NCBI GenBank assembly: GCA_013299105.1
Contig: JAAFJY010000009.1
Coordinates: 1 to 64,000, forward strand
DNA: 64,000 nt
Source: Chitinophagales bacterium
GTDB taxonomy: Bacteria; Bacteroidota; Bacteroidia; Chitinophagales; Saprospiraceae
Direction of reading: 5' to 3'
A program made the translations under genes and the position numbers. Numbering within the stretch: the stretch's first letter is position 1; each line of letters opens with the position of its first letter. Below, one piece after another: positions 8,265 to 16,075 of this stretch. The notes beneath the pieces are model-generated. The model was not told the origin of the DNA. It saw only the letters and a list, made by a program, of their open reading frames with translations, and ran no database searches.

Positions 8265-9467
8265 ACTTCCATCACCGTAACTTAGGAAACGGTACTCATT
8301 GGCCAGCGCATAGTCATATACCTTGCGCCAATCCTCGCCAATGAAACAAGCCACCAACAAAAGCAAGGTACTCGAAGGCTGGTGAAAATTGGTACACAAT
8401 GCATCCGCCGTTCGGATTGAATAACCTGGAGCGAGCAACAACTGCGTTTTGGCCACCAGCCGATTGGTATTTTGCACTTCCAACCAATCCAACAAAGCCG
8501 CAAGAGCAGTTTTGCAGTCAATGGCCGTCAATTCCGGGCGGTAAGCATCCCATTGGGTGATTTCGAGGTCTTCACGGCTGGCTTGCGGCTGAATTTTGGC
8601 CTTGCAACCCATCAGGTACAAGCTCTCCAGGGTACGCAATGAGGTGGTACCTACTACCACCATTTGTCGTTGATCAAGCCCGGAGGCGATGGTTTTGAGC
8701 AAATCGCGGCTCACCTCAAAATACTCTGCGTGCATGTCGTGCTCGCCGATGGTTTCGGTTTTAACGGGTTTGAAGGTTCCTGCGCCCACATGCAAAGTCA
8801 AGTAAGCAGGCTGGATGTTTTTAGCTTGAAAATCGGCAAAAACTTGGTCGGTGAAATGCAAACCCGCTGTTGGCGCGGCTACTGAACCATCGTGGTGGGC
8901 GTAGATGGTTTGATAGCGTTCACGGTCGCTTTCTTCGGTCTCGCGGTTGAGGTAGGGTGGGAGCGGGATCTGCCCCGCCAGGCCCAGGATTTCAGCAAAA
9001 CTCAGGTCGGCTGGGGTCCATTTGAAATCAATTTGATACGAATCACCGAGTTTTGGCCCTAAAAAAGCTTCCAGTTTTACCGTTTGGCCTTCGTATTGCC
9101 ATTCGCCAACGACTGGACCTTCTCTCCATTTTTTTACCCCGCCTACCAGGCATTTCCAGCTCGTAGCGCCTTGCTGAAACATGCCGCTGGCCAATTCACC
9201 AAGTGGTTCGAGGCAAAAGATTTCAACTGCTCCACCAGTGTTTTTGTGTAAAATCAAGCGAGCCGGAATCACGCGGGTATTGTTGAATAAAATCAGAGCA
9301 CCCTCCTGCAAATAATTGCTTACTTCGCGATACACCGCCGTCTCGATCTGCCCTTGTTGATAAACCAAGAGCTTGGAACTATCACGTTCGGGCAGCGGGT
9401 ACTTGGCGATGCGCGCATCGGGCAAGTCGTAAGTGTAATCTTCAATGCGGATGTCTTGAACGGCCAT
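8247..9467 (-). CDS. queA: S-adenosylmethionine:tRNA ribosyltransferase-isomerase
   Basis: QueA transfers and isomerises the ribosyl part of SAM onto 7-aminomethyl-7-deazaguanine in tRNA, the penultimate step of queuosine synthesis. The 406-residue protein has the family's opening DYTYDLPDARIAKYPLPERD, the NNTRVIPARL strand, TAGLHFT and HVGAGTFKPV. The start chosen is the ATG at 9467 (MAVQDIRIEDY); a second ATG seven codons upstream (9488) lies at the predicted promoter. It shares a short intergenic region with divergent gldC. Confidence 0.96.
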   Translation of the reverse strand: MAVQDIRIEDYTYDLPDARIAKYPLPERDSSKLLVYQQGQIETAVYREVSNYLQEGALILFNNTRVIPARLILHKNTGGAVEIFCLEPLGELASGMFQQGATSWKCLVGGVKKWREGPVVGEWQYEGQTVKLEAFLGPKLGDSYQIDFKWTPADLSFAEILGLAGQIPLPPYLNRETEESDRERYQTIYAHHDGSVAAPTAGLHFTDQVFADFQAKNIQPAYLTLHVGAGTFKPVKTETIGEHDMHAEYFEVSRDLLKTIASGLDQRQMVVVGTTSLRTLESLYLMGCKAKIQPQASREDLEITQWDAYRPELTAIDCKTALAALLDWLEVQNTNRLVAKTQLLLAPGYSIRTADALCTNFHQPSSTLLLLVACFIGEDWRKVYDYALANEYRFLSYGDGSLLFRS

Positions 9468-9485
9468 TTTTCGGTACTTAGGCGG

Positions 9486-9493
9486 CAAAGGTA
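9486..9493 (-). promoter_or_regulatory. Probable -7 box of the queA promoter
   Basis: On the minus strand TACCTTTG matches TAnnTTTG, with a start near 9479 and a ~12-nt leader to the ATG at 9467. A clear TTG at -33 is not obvious, so this rests on the -7 box only. Confidence 0.45.
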
Positions 9494-9570
9494 AGGTGGG
9501 AATGGCCAGTCAGAAAACTAAATTGACTGGAAAAATTGTCTAAAATGTGCGTGTTCGACTCGGAAAGCAC

Positions 9571-9578
9571 TACCTTCG
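9571..9578 (+). promoter_or_regulatory. Probable -7 box of the gldC promoter
   Basis: TACCTTCG is a common variant of TAnnTTTG. The predicted start near 9585 is 15 nt before the gldC ATG. The -33 region is weak. Confidence 0.45.
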
Positions 9579-9599
9579 CGCCGAAATTTTGACCAACAG

Positions 9600-9953
9600 A
9601 TGAGTGAAATCAAGCAAAAATCAGAAATCCGGATCGAAGTAGGGCTGGACTCCGAAAAAGTACCCGTGAGCATCGCATGGGCTTCAAGTGACAATCCGAA
9701 TGGAGCTGAATTAGAAGAAGCCAAAGCTATGCTGATCTCTTTTTTCAGCAAAGACCACTTGGATACTGCCAAAATTGACCTGTGGACCAAAGACATGCAG
9801 GTTAATGAAATGGACCGTTTCATGTTCCAAACCCTGCGTGGCCTGGCCGATACTTATTATAAGTCTACCCAAAACACCAAACTGGCTCGTGCCATGCAGC
9901 AGTTTGTGCAGTATTTTGGCGAAGAGACAGAGGTGATTCCAAAGCAGAAGTAG
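9600..9953 (+). CDS. gldC: Gliding motility protein GldC
   Basis: A 117-residue soluble protein that fits the GldC family of Bacteroidota (about 110 residues): SEIKIEVGLD-type start, WASSDNPNG, an acidic-helical middle and LRGLADTYYKSTQNTKLARAMQQFV at the end. GldC was first found among gliding/type IX secretion genes of flavobacteria, where it has a supporting, non-essential role; its biochemical activity is unknown. No other gld genes are in the window, so it stands alone between queA and aroC. Confidence 0.92.
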   Translation: MSEIKQKSEIRIEVGLDSEKVPVSIAWASSDNPNGAELEEAKAMLISFFSKDHLDTAKIDLWTKDMQVNEMDRFMFQTLRGLADTYYKSTQNTKLARAMQQFVQYFGEETEVIPKQK

Positions 9954-9955
9954 TG

Positions 9956-11032
9956 CTACTTCACCATTTTCTGCCTTAGCAAATGATCGGCTATTACCAA
10001 AGCCGCCATCGCCTCTACAATTGGCACAGCGCGGGGCAAAACACAAGGGTCGTGGCGACCACGGCCAACCACGCTTACGGCCTCACCTTGTTCATTGACC
10101 GAATCCTGGGCGGGAATGATGGTTGCGACGGGCTTGAAAGCCGTGCGGAAATAGATGTCCATGCCATTGGAAATGCCCCCCTGGATGCCGCCCGAATGGT
10201 TGCTGCGGGTCACGATTTTTCCATCTACATTTTCAAAAGCATCGTTGTGCTGCGAGCCGTGCAGGGCTACCCCTGCAAAGCCTGAACCGTATTCAAAGCC
10301 CTTGCAGGCGTTGATACTGAGCATGGCTTTGCCAAGGTCAGCATGTAGCTTGTCAAAAGCAGGCTCACCCAAACCCACCGGACACCCCGTGATTACCGCA
10401 CTGATTACTCCGCCGATGGTGTCGCCTTGCTTGCGCACGGCATTGATCAATTCATACATTTCAGCGGCCATTGCGGGGTCGGGGCAGCGCACGTCGTTGC
10501 TTTCGGTCAGGCTCAGGTCCAGTTCTTGGTAGGATTTGTTCAATAACAAGCTACCTACCTGGCTCACGTAAGCTTGCACTTCTACGCCATGTTGCTTCAA
10601 AAAAAGCTTGGCAATGGCCCCGGCGGCCACCCTTGCAGCCGTTTCGCGGGCTGAAGAACGGCCTCCGCCCCGGTAGTCGCGGACGCCATATTTTTCCTGG
10701 TAGGTATAATCGGCGTGAGAAGGCCGGTACTTGTCGGCAATGTGGGAATAATCGCCGGAACGCTGATCGTCGTTGGGGATGTACATGCTGATGGGTGTGC
10801 CTGTGCTTTTACCCTCAAAAATACCCGATTGGATTTGCAGGGTATCACTTTCCTTGCGCTGGGTCACAATTTTGGACTGCCCAGGTTTGCGGCGATCCAG
10901 TTCGTTTTGGATAAACTCCAGGTCAAGCGCCAAGCCGGGAGGACAGCCATCGACAATGACGCCAATGCCTGTGCCGTGTGATTCGCCAAATGTATGGATG
11001 CGAAAAGCGGTGCCAAAAGTACTTCCTGCCAT
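9956..11032 (-). CDS. aroC: Chorismate synthase
   Basis: The last shikimate-pathway step, EPSP to chorismate, using reduced FMN. The 358-residue product shows the three family signatures in order: [18 protein letters not shown] near the N-terminus, RPSHADYTY with the following [17 protein letters not shown], and a C-terminal [19 protein letters not shown]. The start is the ATG at 11032 (MAGSTFG), which is the conserved N-terminus; the in-frame extension to 11242 is not homologous. Confidence 0.97.
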   Translation of the reverse strand: MAGSTFGTAFRIHTFGESHGTGIGVIVDGCPPGLALDLEFIQNELDRRKPGQSKIVTQRKESDTLQIQSGIFEGKSTGTPISMYIPNDDQRSGDYSHIADKYRPSHADYTYQEKYGVRDYRGGGRSSARETAARVAAGAIAKLFLKQHGVEVQAYVSQVGSLLLNKSYQELDLSLTESNDVRCPDPAMAAEMYELINAVRKQGDTIGGVISAVITGCPVGLGEPAFDKLHADLGKAMLSINACKGFEYGSGFAGVALHGSQHNDAFENVDGKIVTRSNHSGGIQGGISNGMDIYFRTAFKPVATIIPAQDSVNEQGEAVSVVGRGRHDPCVLPRAVPIVEAMAALVIADHLLRQKMVK

Positions 11033-11610
11033 GTGTTTTTGTTTGGGTTCGCAGCCCAAGAGGAGCTTGCGGCGGCCAAAAATAGCTTGCGGGAGGCTTT
11101 TTTTCAAACCCAAACAGTAAAACCTATACTTTGGAGAGAAAATTAAGCGTATAGAGAGCCATGCTCTTTTAAGTATTGCCCAATACAACAGTAAAATCCA
11201 TCCAGAATATCGATTTCCTTGTACCAGTAGATGATTTGTCAATTTTCATTGGGCTGCGCTACGATGACCTTTTTGCTACTGCTTAATACCCACACTACCT
11301 TTTCTGCACCAAACAAGAATAATTTATTGGTTTTTGGTTAGTGCTGAAAACTTTGGAGAAAAGCAATCTCGACAATCAAGCAAGACTTTTTTGTCTAAAC
11401 CAGAATTTGCAAAATTACAGGGATGTGCTACACATGTAAGGCTAACGCATGTGATTTGCAAGGCTATTTCAAGGAGTTTCAGCGCAAATCAGCATTACAT
11501 TTGAATGACTACCTGATGTTGAAGATATTATTTTCACCCACCTAATAATGAAAAAGAATTGAAAAGTCAATTCGATATGTGTAAAATTATAACTCAATTG
11601 ATGTGGAAAA
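11033..11610. other. Intergenic stretch with no supported gene
   Basis: About 580 bp upstream of aroC. On the minus strand, bases 11150-11340 read as a peptide-like stretch interrupted by a stop (ending in KEHGSLYA), which could be a decayed small gene, but I recognise no family. No promoter or terminator is convincing. Confidence 0.4.
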
Positions 11611-11970
11611 TAAAGAAGAGATGGGTGCGGCTCCCGTTTGATGTATTTTTGAACAAAAAGTATACTCAAGTCTAATGTATTGGTTTTCAGCATGATGCCC
11701 TTTTCTTTTTTCTTGACAAAAAAAGGAACAAAAAAGTCAAGGGCTGTGATCAAATCCTGCGATTTTGCGTGAAACGTCAGCTCCAAGGAGCAACGGGAAT
11801 CCACCAAACTCGCTCCTTCGTCGCTCAGGCAGTGGTGCTTCTGATCCGTCGCGCTTTAAAGCGCCCTTTCGCAAAATCGGGATTTACTCAATGCCCCTTG
11901 GGGCTCCGATCAAAGTATCAGAGAAAAGCCTGACTTTTTACATCAAATTGGAGCCGCATCCGAAGAGATT
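11611..11970. repeat. Inverted-repeat (MITE-like) element
   Basis: The left arm at about 11618-11648 (AAGAGATGGGTGCGGCTCCC, then GTTTGATGTA) is matched in inverse orientation by the right arm at about 11936-11967 (TACATCAAATTGGAGCCGCA, then TCCGAAGAGA). The ~290 bp between has no credible ORF and includes TTTTGCGTGAAACGTCAGCT, a 20-mer that recurs with one change at 104-123. Confidence 0.6.
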
Positions 11971-12071
11971 GATGCTTTAAGGTTGTTAAATTTAAGTTTT
12001 ATTCGAATTCTAGATTTAAAATCTCTCTATGTCTAAAGTACACTCTTTTATGCTTATCTTGCAACATCTAA

Positions 12072-12261
12072 AAAGGCGGCAATATCGCCCAGCTCGCCTA
12101 CCGTGTGCGGGGCTCCGAGACGCATATTTTACAGCTATGCCTACGCTACCTGAACCGCCTGAGCAGCGCCACCTTTAATGAATACAGCGACGCAGGCAGT
12201 ATTTCCAGCAACAAGTACAAAGAAATCCTCGCCCACGACCTGCATGGCAACAACTGCATCA
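12072..12261 (+). pseudogene. RHS-repeat protein fragment
   Basis: The plus frame reads like one RHS/YD repeat unit: GGNIAQLAYRVRGSE, then RYLNRLSSATFNEYSD, then SSNKYKEILAHDLHGN, where intact repeats usually have YDYLNRL and YDLHGNI. There is no start, no signal peptide and no long flanking frame, and the segment runs into the folC 3' end. It is a remnant of a much larger RHS/polymorphic-toxin-type gene, left by rearrangement. The call rests on family memory, not on a search. Confidence 0.6.
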
Positions 12262-12297
12262 ATTACCCCCAAACAAGCGCAGCGAACTTTTACCCCT

Positions 12298-13587
12298 CTA
12301 AATCACCTCCGCCAGCACAAATGTACTACCGCCAACATAGATCAAATCATCAGCTTTGGCTTGTCTTTTGGCCGCCTTCAAGGCATTGCGTACCGAAGTA
12401 TAGGTCTTGCCCAATAAGCCTTTTCCTTGGGCTTGGGCCTGCAAGTCTTTAGCCTCCAATCCCCTGGGAATATCGGGTTTGGCAAAATAGTAGTTGGCGT
12501 TTTTGGGGAAAAGATCGAGCATTTTGCCCAAGTCTTTGTCTTTGACCACGCCCATGACAATGTGGAGTCGAGCAAAATCGAGTTGCAGCAATCGTTCCAT
12601 CACCTCGCGCAAGCCATCTTCATTGTGGGCGCTGTCACAAAGCACCCTTGGGTTTTGCTGCAAAAACTGCCAACGCCCCATGAAGCGGGTGCGGCTCTGC
12701 AACTCCGCCAATCCGGTATGAATGTGTTCAGGTTTTATGCCCCACTCTAGCGGCATTTTCTCTACTGCTTGCAACACGGTGCAGAGGTTTTTGCGCTGGA
12801 ATGGACCATGTGCTTGCAACTCGTAAAGCTGATTGAAAAGTCCATCTTTGCTTGCTTCAAAAATGCTTTTTTCAAAATCTTCTGTTTGCAAAATAGCGCT
12901 GTAATGCTGGTCAGCAAAAGTGATTTCGGCCTTCATTTCCAGGGCTTTTTGCTTGAAAACGGGCGCGGTTTCGGGATGGGTTTCGCCGATCACCACGGGT
13001 ACGCCAGTTTTGATGATGCCCGCTTTTTCGCTTGCAATCAAAGGCAAGGTGTCGCCCAAAAACTGCATGTGGTCCCAGCCGATGTTGGTGATCACGCTCA
13101 ACACTGGGTTGATGACATTGGTGCTGTCTAGCCTGCCTCCCATGCCCACTTCGATGATGGCTACATCGACTTTTTGCTGCCTGAAATACTCAAAAGCCAT
13201 GCCTACCGTCAATTCAAAAAAGGAAGGCTGGATTTTTTCGATCAAGGGTTTCACCTGCTCGATGAAGTCGATCACGAATTGGCGGGTTACGTATTTTCCA
13301 TTGACCTTGATGCGCTCCCGAAAATCGCGGTAATGCGGCGAAATGTACAAACCCGTTTTGAAACCTCGTGCTTGCAAGATCGCCGCCAACATGTGTGCAG
13401 TAGAACCTTTGCCATTGGTACCGCCCACATGGATGCAGGGATAATGGCGATGTGGATGTTCTAAAAAATCCATCAAAGCCAGGGTATTGGTCAAATCTTT
13501 GCGAAAAGCCGCCGCCCCAATCCGGTGAAACATCGGCAATTGGCTGTACAAAAAATCAAGGGTTTGCTGGTAAGCAGCTTTCATCAC
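12298..13587 (-). CDS. folC: Bifunctional folylpolyglutamate synthase / dihydrofolate synthase
   Basis: A Mur-ligase-type enzyme that adds glutamate to dihydropteroate and folates. The 429 residues begin with the family's LDFLYSQLPMFHRIG, followed by the ATP-loop GGTNGKGSTAHML, the substrate loop YISPHYRDFRERIKVNG (a variant of SPHL), the Walker-like EVGMGGRLDSTNVI and NIGWDHMQFLG. The C-terminal domain contains the DSAHNEDGLRE motif. Two adjacent ATGs (13587 and 13584) are possible starts. Confidence 0.95.
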   Translation of the reverse strand: MMKAAYQQTLDFLYSQLPMFHRIGAAAFRKDLTNTLALMDFLEHPHRHYPCIHVGGTNGKGSTAHMLAAILQARGFKTGLYISPHYRDFRERIKVNGKYVTRQFVIDFIEQVKPLIEKIQPSFFELTVGMAFEYFRQQKVDVAIIEVGMGGRLDSTNVINPVLSVITNIGWDHMQFLGDTLPLIASEKAGIIKTGVPVVIGETHPETAPVFKQKALEMKAEITFADQHYSAILQTEDFEKSIFEASKDGLFNQLYELQAHGPFQRKNLCTVLQAVEKMPLEWGIKPEHIHTGLAELQSRTRFMGRWQFLQQNPRVLCDSAHNEDGLREVMERLLQLDFARLHIVMGVVKDKDLGKMLDLFPKNANYYFAKPDIPRGLEAKDLQAQAQGKGLLGKTYTSVRNALKAAKRQAKADDLIYVGGSTFVLAEVI

Positions 13588-13639
13588 TACAGTCGTGGAA
13601 TGTCAAAAATAATCAAGGTAACACTGATCCTTTGTGAGT

Positions 13640-13990
13640 CGTAACAGCGCAACGAGAACGAAATAATAGGCCCTTAACATTTTGCTGCTATCTGTAAGCG
13701 TCCCAAATGTCCAGCTTCGCAATAAGCCTAAGATTTGTAGAATCGGTCATTCCACCCTGGTTTCCCAACACCTGGCTTCGCAAGAAGCCTAAGATTTTTG
13801 ATGTCTTAGGCTTCTCCGAAGCCCGAACTCGCCATTGCAACCCAAGCTCTAAAAAGCTTTTGGCTTCTTGCGAAGCACGCTCGCTAATGAGATTTCAACG
13901 CTAGGGTCAACATTTCGATATACGTTTTGGCATTTGGTAGGGGTCTGATTCGATTAAAATCAGGCGTTAATACAACGAGAATAGACGGTT
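13640..13990. repeat. Local repeat cluster (AGCTTCGCAAnAAGCCTAAGAT)
   Basis: No gene in about 500 bp. The motif GCTTCGCAAnAAGCCTAAGATTT occurs directly near 13713 and 13784 and inverted near 13803 (TCTTAGGCTTCTCCGAAGCC) and 13857 (TTTTGGCTTCTTGCGAAGCA). Two of the copies face each other around 13783-13824 and can form a hairpin. Confidence 0.55.
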
Positions 13991-14086
13991 ATTTTGTTCC
14001 CAGCCTACTGTAATCGCAACTAGTACTTCAAAAGGACCAGACATGAAAACAACAGCTCAAAAACAGCAAAGGTTTGAAGTAAGAAC

Positions 14087-15376
14087 CTACGTTTTCACGA
14101 GCTCCCCAATCGCCTTCACCAAGGTATCCAGCTCGCGGGTGGTGGTGTAGACATTCGGCGTCAGGCGCACGCCTTTGATGTTTTCCCATTCGATGGCCAC
14201 GGAGTGGATTTTGTAGTTGCGGTGAAAATGATCGGCAACTTCGCTGGGCTTTTTGTCTTTTACGGTCAAAAGACCGATGGCGCAACCAAATTCTGGATCG
14301 AGCGAGGTTTTTACCGCAACTCCTGGCATGGCATTGGCTTTTTTGGCCCAGTAATTTTTTAAATAGTGCAGACGCGCCGCTTTGCGCTCAGTACCGATCA
14401 TGTGGTGGAAGTCGATGGCCTGGTTGATGCCTTGCTCGATGGCAAAAGAACGGGTGCCCAGGTTTTCAAATTTGCGGATGTCCTCGCTTTCGGCGTCAGG
14501 TGCGCCAAAAAGCGGGTACAGGTTTTTGATTTTGTCTTTTTTGACGTACAACATGCCGCTGCCAAATGGCGCACAAAGCCACTTGTGCAAGCTGGTACCA
14601 AAATAGTCGCATTCCAGATCGGGAATGGTGTAGGGAAAATGCGCAAATGTATGTGCTCCGTCCACCAGCACCTCAATGCCCCGTTTTTTGGCGGCCTGGG
14701 CGATTTCTTTGACGGGCAAAATCTGACCCATCCAGTTGATCAGGTGGGTGATGTGTACTACCTTGGTTTTGCTGGTGAAGGCATCGCTGAAGGTCTTGAC
14801 GATCTCCGCTTTGTTTTCGATTGGGAATTCAAAATTCAGCCATTTCAGTACAATCCCGTCGCGTTTTTCCCTTTGTTTCCAGGCGTTGATCATGTTGGGA
14901 TAGTCTTGCTTGGTGAGCACCACCTCATCGCCAGCCTTGAGGCGCAAGCCAAAAATGATGGTCTCCAAAGCCTCAGTCGAGTTGCGGTTGATGGCCACTT
15001 CCTCAGGGCTGCATCCGCCCAGATCGGCCAACTTGCGGCGCAGGGGCTCGCGGCCTTCGTCGAGGGTACGCCACATGTAGTAGCTGGGGGTTTCGTTGCT
15101 CAGGCGGTTGTAGCGCTCTACCGCTTCTTGCACCACCTTGGGCGAGGGACAAACGCCACCGTTGTTGAGGTTGATCAAAGCAGATGAAACGGTATAGGCC
15201 TGCCGAATTTGGTACCAAAAAGTCTCGTCTTCCGTAAAAGCATCGGGCGCGAACTGGCTGCTTTTTTCCAATAAACTGATTAAACTCTTGCCTTGCGCAG
15301 TTTGGTAAAACCCCGGAGCTGCACTGGCCGCACCCAACAAGGCAAAATTTTGGAGAAAGGATCGACGAGATGACAT
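14087..15376 (-). CDS. Exported aminotransferase class V (isopenicillin-N-epimerase-like)
   Basis: A PLP-dependent fold-type I enzyme of 429 residues. The N-terminus MSSRRSFLQNFALLGAASAA is a plausible Tat signal (two arginines before SFLQ), so it likely acts in the periplasm. The PLP lysine is in TSLHKWLCAPFG, the cofactor Asp in LVDGAHTFAHFP, and the substrate region in INRNSTEALETIIFG. Members resemble isopenicillin N epimerase and cysteine desulfurases; the true substrate is unknown. The start is at 15376, since the longer in-frame ATG at 15454 only adds a non-conserved leader. Confidence 0.88.
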   Translation of the reverse strand: MSSRRSFLQNFALLGAASAAPGFYQTAQGKSLISLLEKSSQFAPDAFTEDETFWYQIRQAYTVSSALINLNNGGVCPSPKVVQEAVERYNRLSNETPSYYMWRTLDEGREPLRRKLADLGGCSPEEVAINRNSTEALETIIFGLRLKAGDEVVLTKQDYPNMINAWKQREKRDGIVLKWLNFEFPIENKAEIVKTFSDAFTSKTKVVHITHLINWMGQILPVKEIAQAAKKRGIEVLVDGAHTFAHFPYTIPDLECDYFGTSLHKWLCAPFGSGMLYVKKDKIKNLYPLFGAPDAESEDIRKFENLGTRSFAIEQGINQAIDFHHMIGTERKAARLHYLKNYWAKKANAMPGVAVKTSLDPEFGCAIGLLTVKDKKPSEVADHFHRNYKIHSVAIEWENIKGVRLTPNVYTTTRELDTLVKAIGELVKT

Positions 15377-15502
15377 GTGTAGTGGTTTTTGATGTGGGGG
15401 TAAAATACGGGGATTTTGAAGAAATTGAAGAATAAAGATTGGGATTGAGTTCACAAATGCTGCGTCGAAAGGATTTTTTTAGTTAAACTTGACAAGATAT
15501 AA

Positions 15503-15988
15503 ATGATGGAAAAGATGGAAACTTTAATGAGCATATCTCAGCCTGAAGTCGAAAAAGGCAAACCAGTACCAAGCAAAAATCATTCGCTTGCTCAAGGAAA
15601 CACATATTTTCATTTGCGAGACAAATACGGGAATATTTTTCGATTTGCAATTGCCCCGACCATGCTGTTGGCAGAAAATCAAGAGACTCCTGATATCGCT
15701 ATTTACGACCAATTGGAATTTACTCCTGGAAGAGATGAATTTCCAGTCGCAAGAATACCATTGGGAGTGATTGAAATTTTATCAACTGCTTATTTTCTTG
15801 AGGACTTTTTGGCGCGAAGTCAGATCTATTTCGATTCCGGCATCCAGTCCTACTGGCTGGTCATTCCAGACCTGACTACGATTTATGTGTTCTCAGCCCC
15901 ACATGAGTTTGAAGTATTTTTCAAAAAAGAAACACTGGTCGATGCCAAATTGGGCATTGAATTGGAGCTTGGGGCTATTTTTAGCTGA
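15503..15988 (+). CDS. Uma2-family (DUF820) restriction-endonuclease-like protein
   Basis: A 161-residue protein with the Uma2 layout: TPDIAIYD (Asp64), PLGVIEILS (Glu91) and IYFDSGIQSYWLVIPDLTTIYVF. The PD-(D/E)xK nuclease pattern looks weakened, because the usual lysine before the YxxxGI element is Arg105 and the residue two after Glu91 is Leu. Uma2 proteins are numerous in Bacteroidota and cyanobacteria, and their role is unknown. The length is slightly short for the family (about 190). An alternative start a few codons in (Met6 or Met9) is possible. Confidence 0.78.
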   Translation: MMEKMETLMSISQPEVEKGKPVPSKNHSLAQGNTYFHLRDKYGNIFRFAIAPTMLLAENQETPDIAIYDQLEFTPGRDEFPVARIPLGVIEILSTAYFLEDFLARSQIYFDSGIQSYWLVIPDLTTIYVFSAPHEFEVFFKKETLVDAKLGIELELGAIFS

Positions 15989-16018
15989 TTTCCCGTTTTT
16001 TATTCACCATGCAAAATG

Positions 16019-16055
16019 AAAAAGCCAGTGAATAATCGTTATCCACTGGCTTTTA
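16019..16055. terminator. Bidirectional terminator between convergent genes
   Basis: AAAAGCCAGTG (from 16019) pairs with CACTGGCTTTT (to 16055) across a short AT-rich loop. It serves the Uma2-like gene (plus) and metG (minus). Confidence 0.85.
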
Positions 16056-16075
16056 TGCTGGTGTATTCTCTTTCT

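Noticed and set aside
11469-11807. 112-residue minus-strand ORF
   Set aside because: Runs across the left arm of an inverted-repeat element, and composition looks random.
14366-15187. 273-residue plus-strand ORF
   Set aside because: Antisense shadow of the aminotransferase class V gene, whose motifs are clear on the minus strand.
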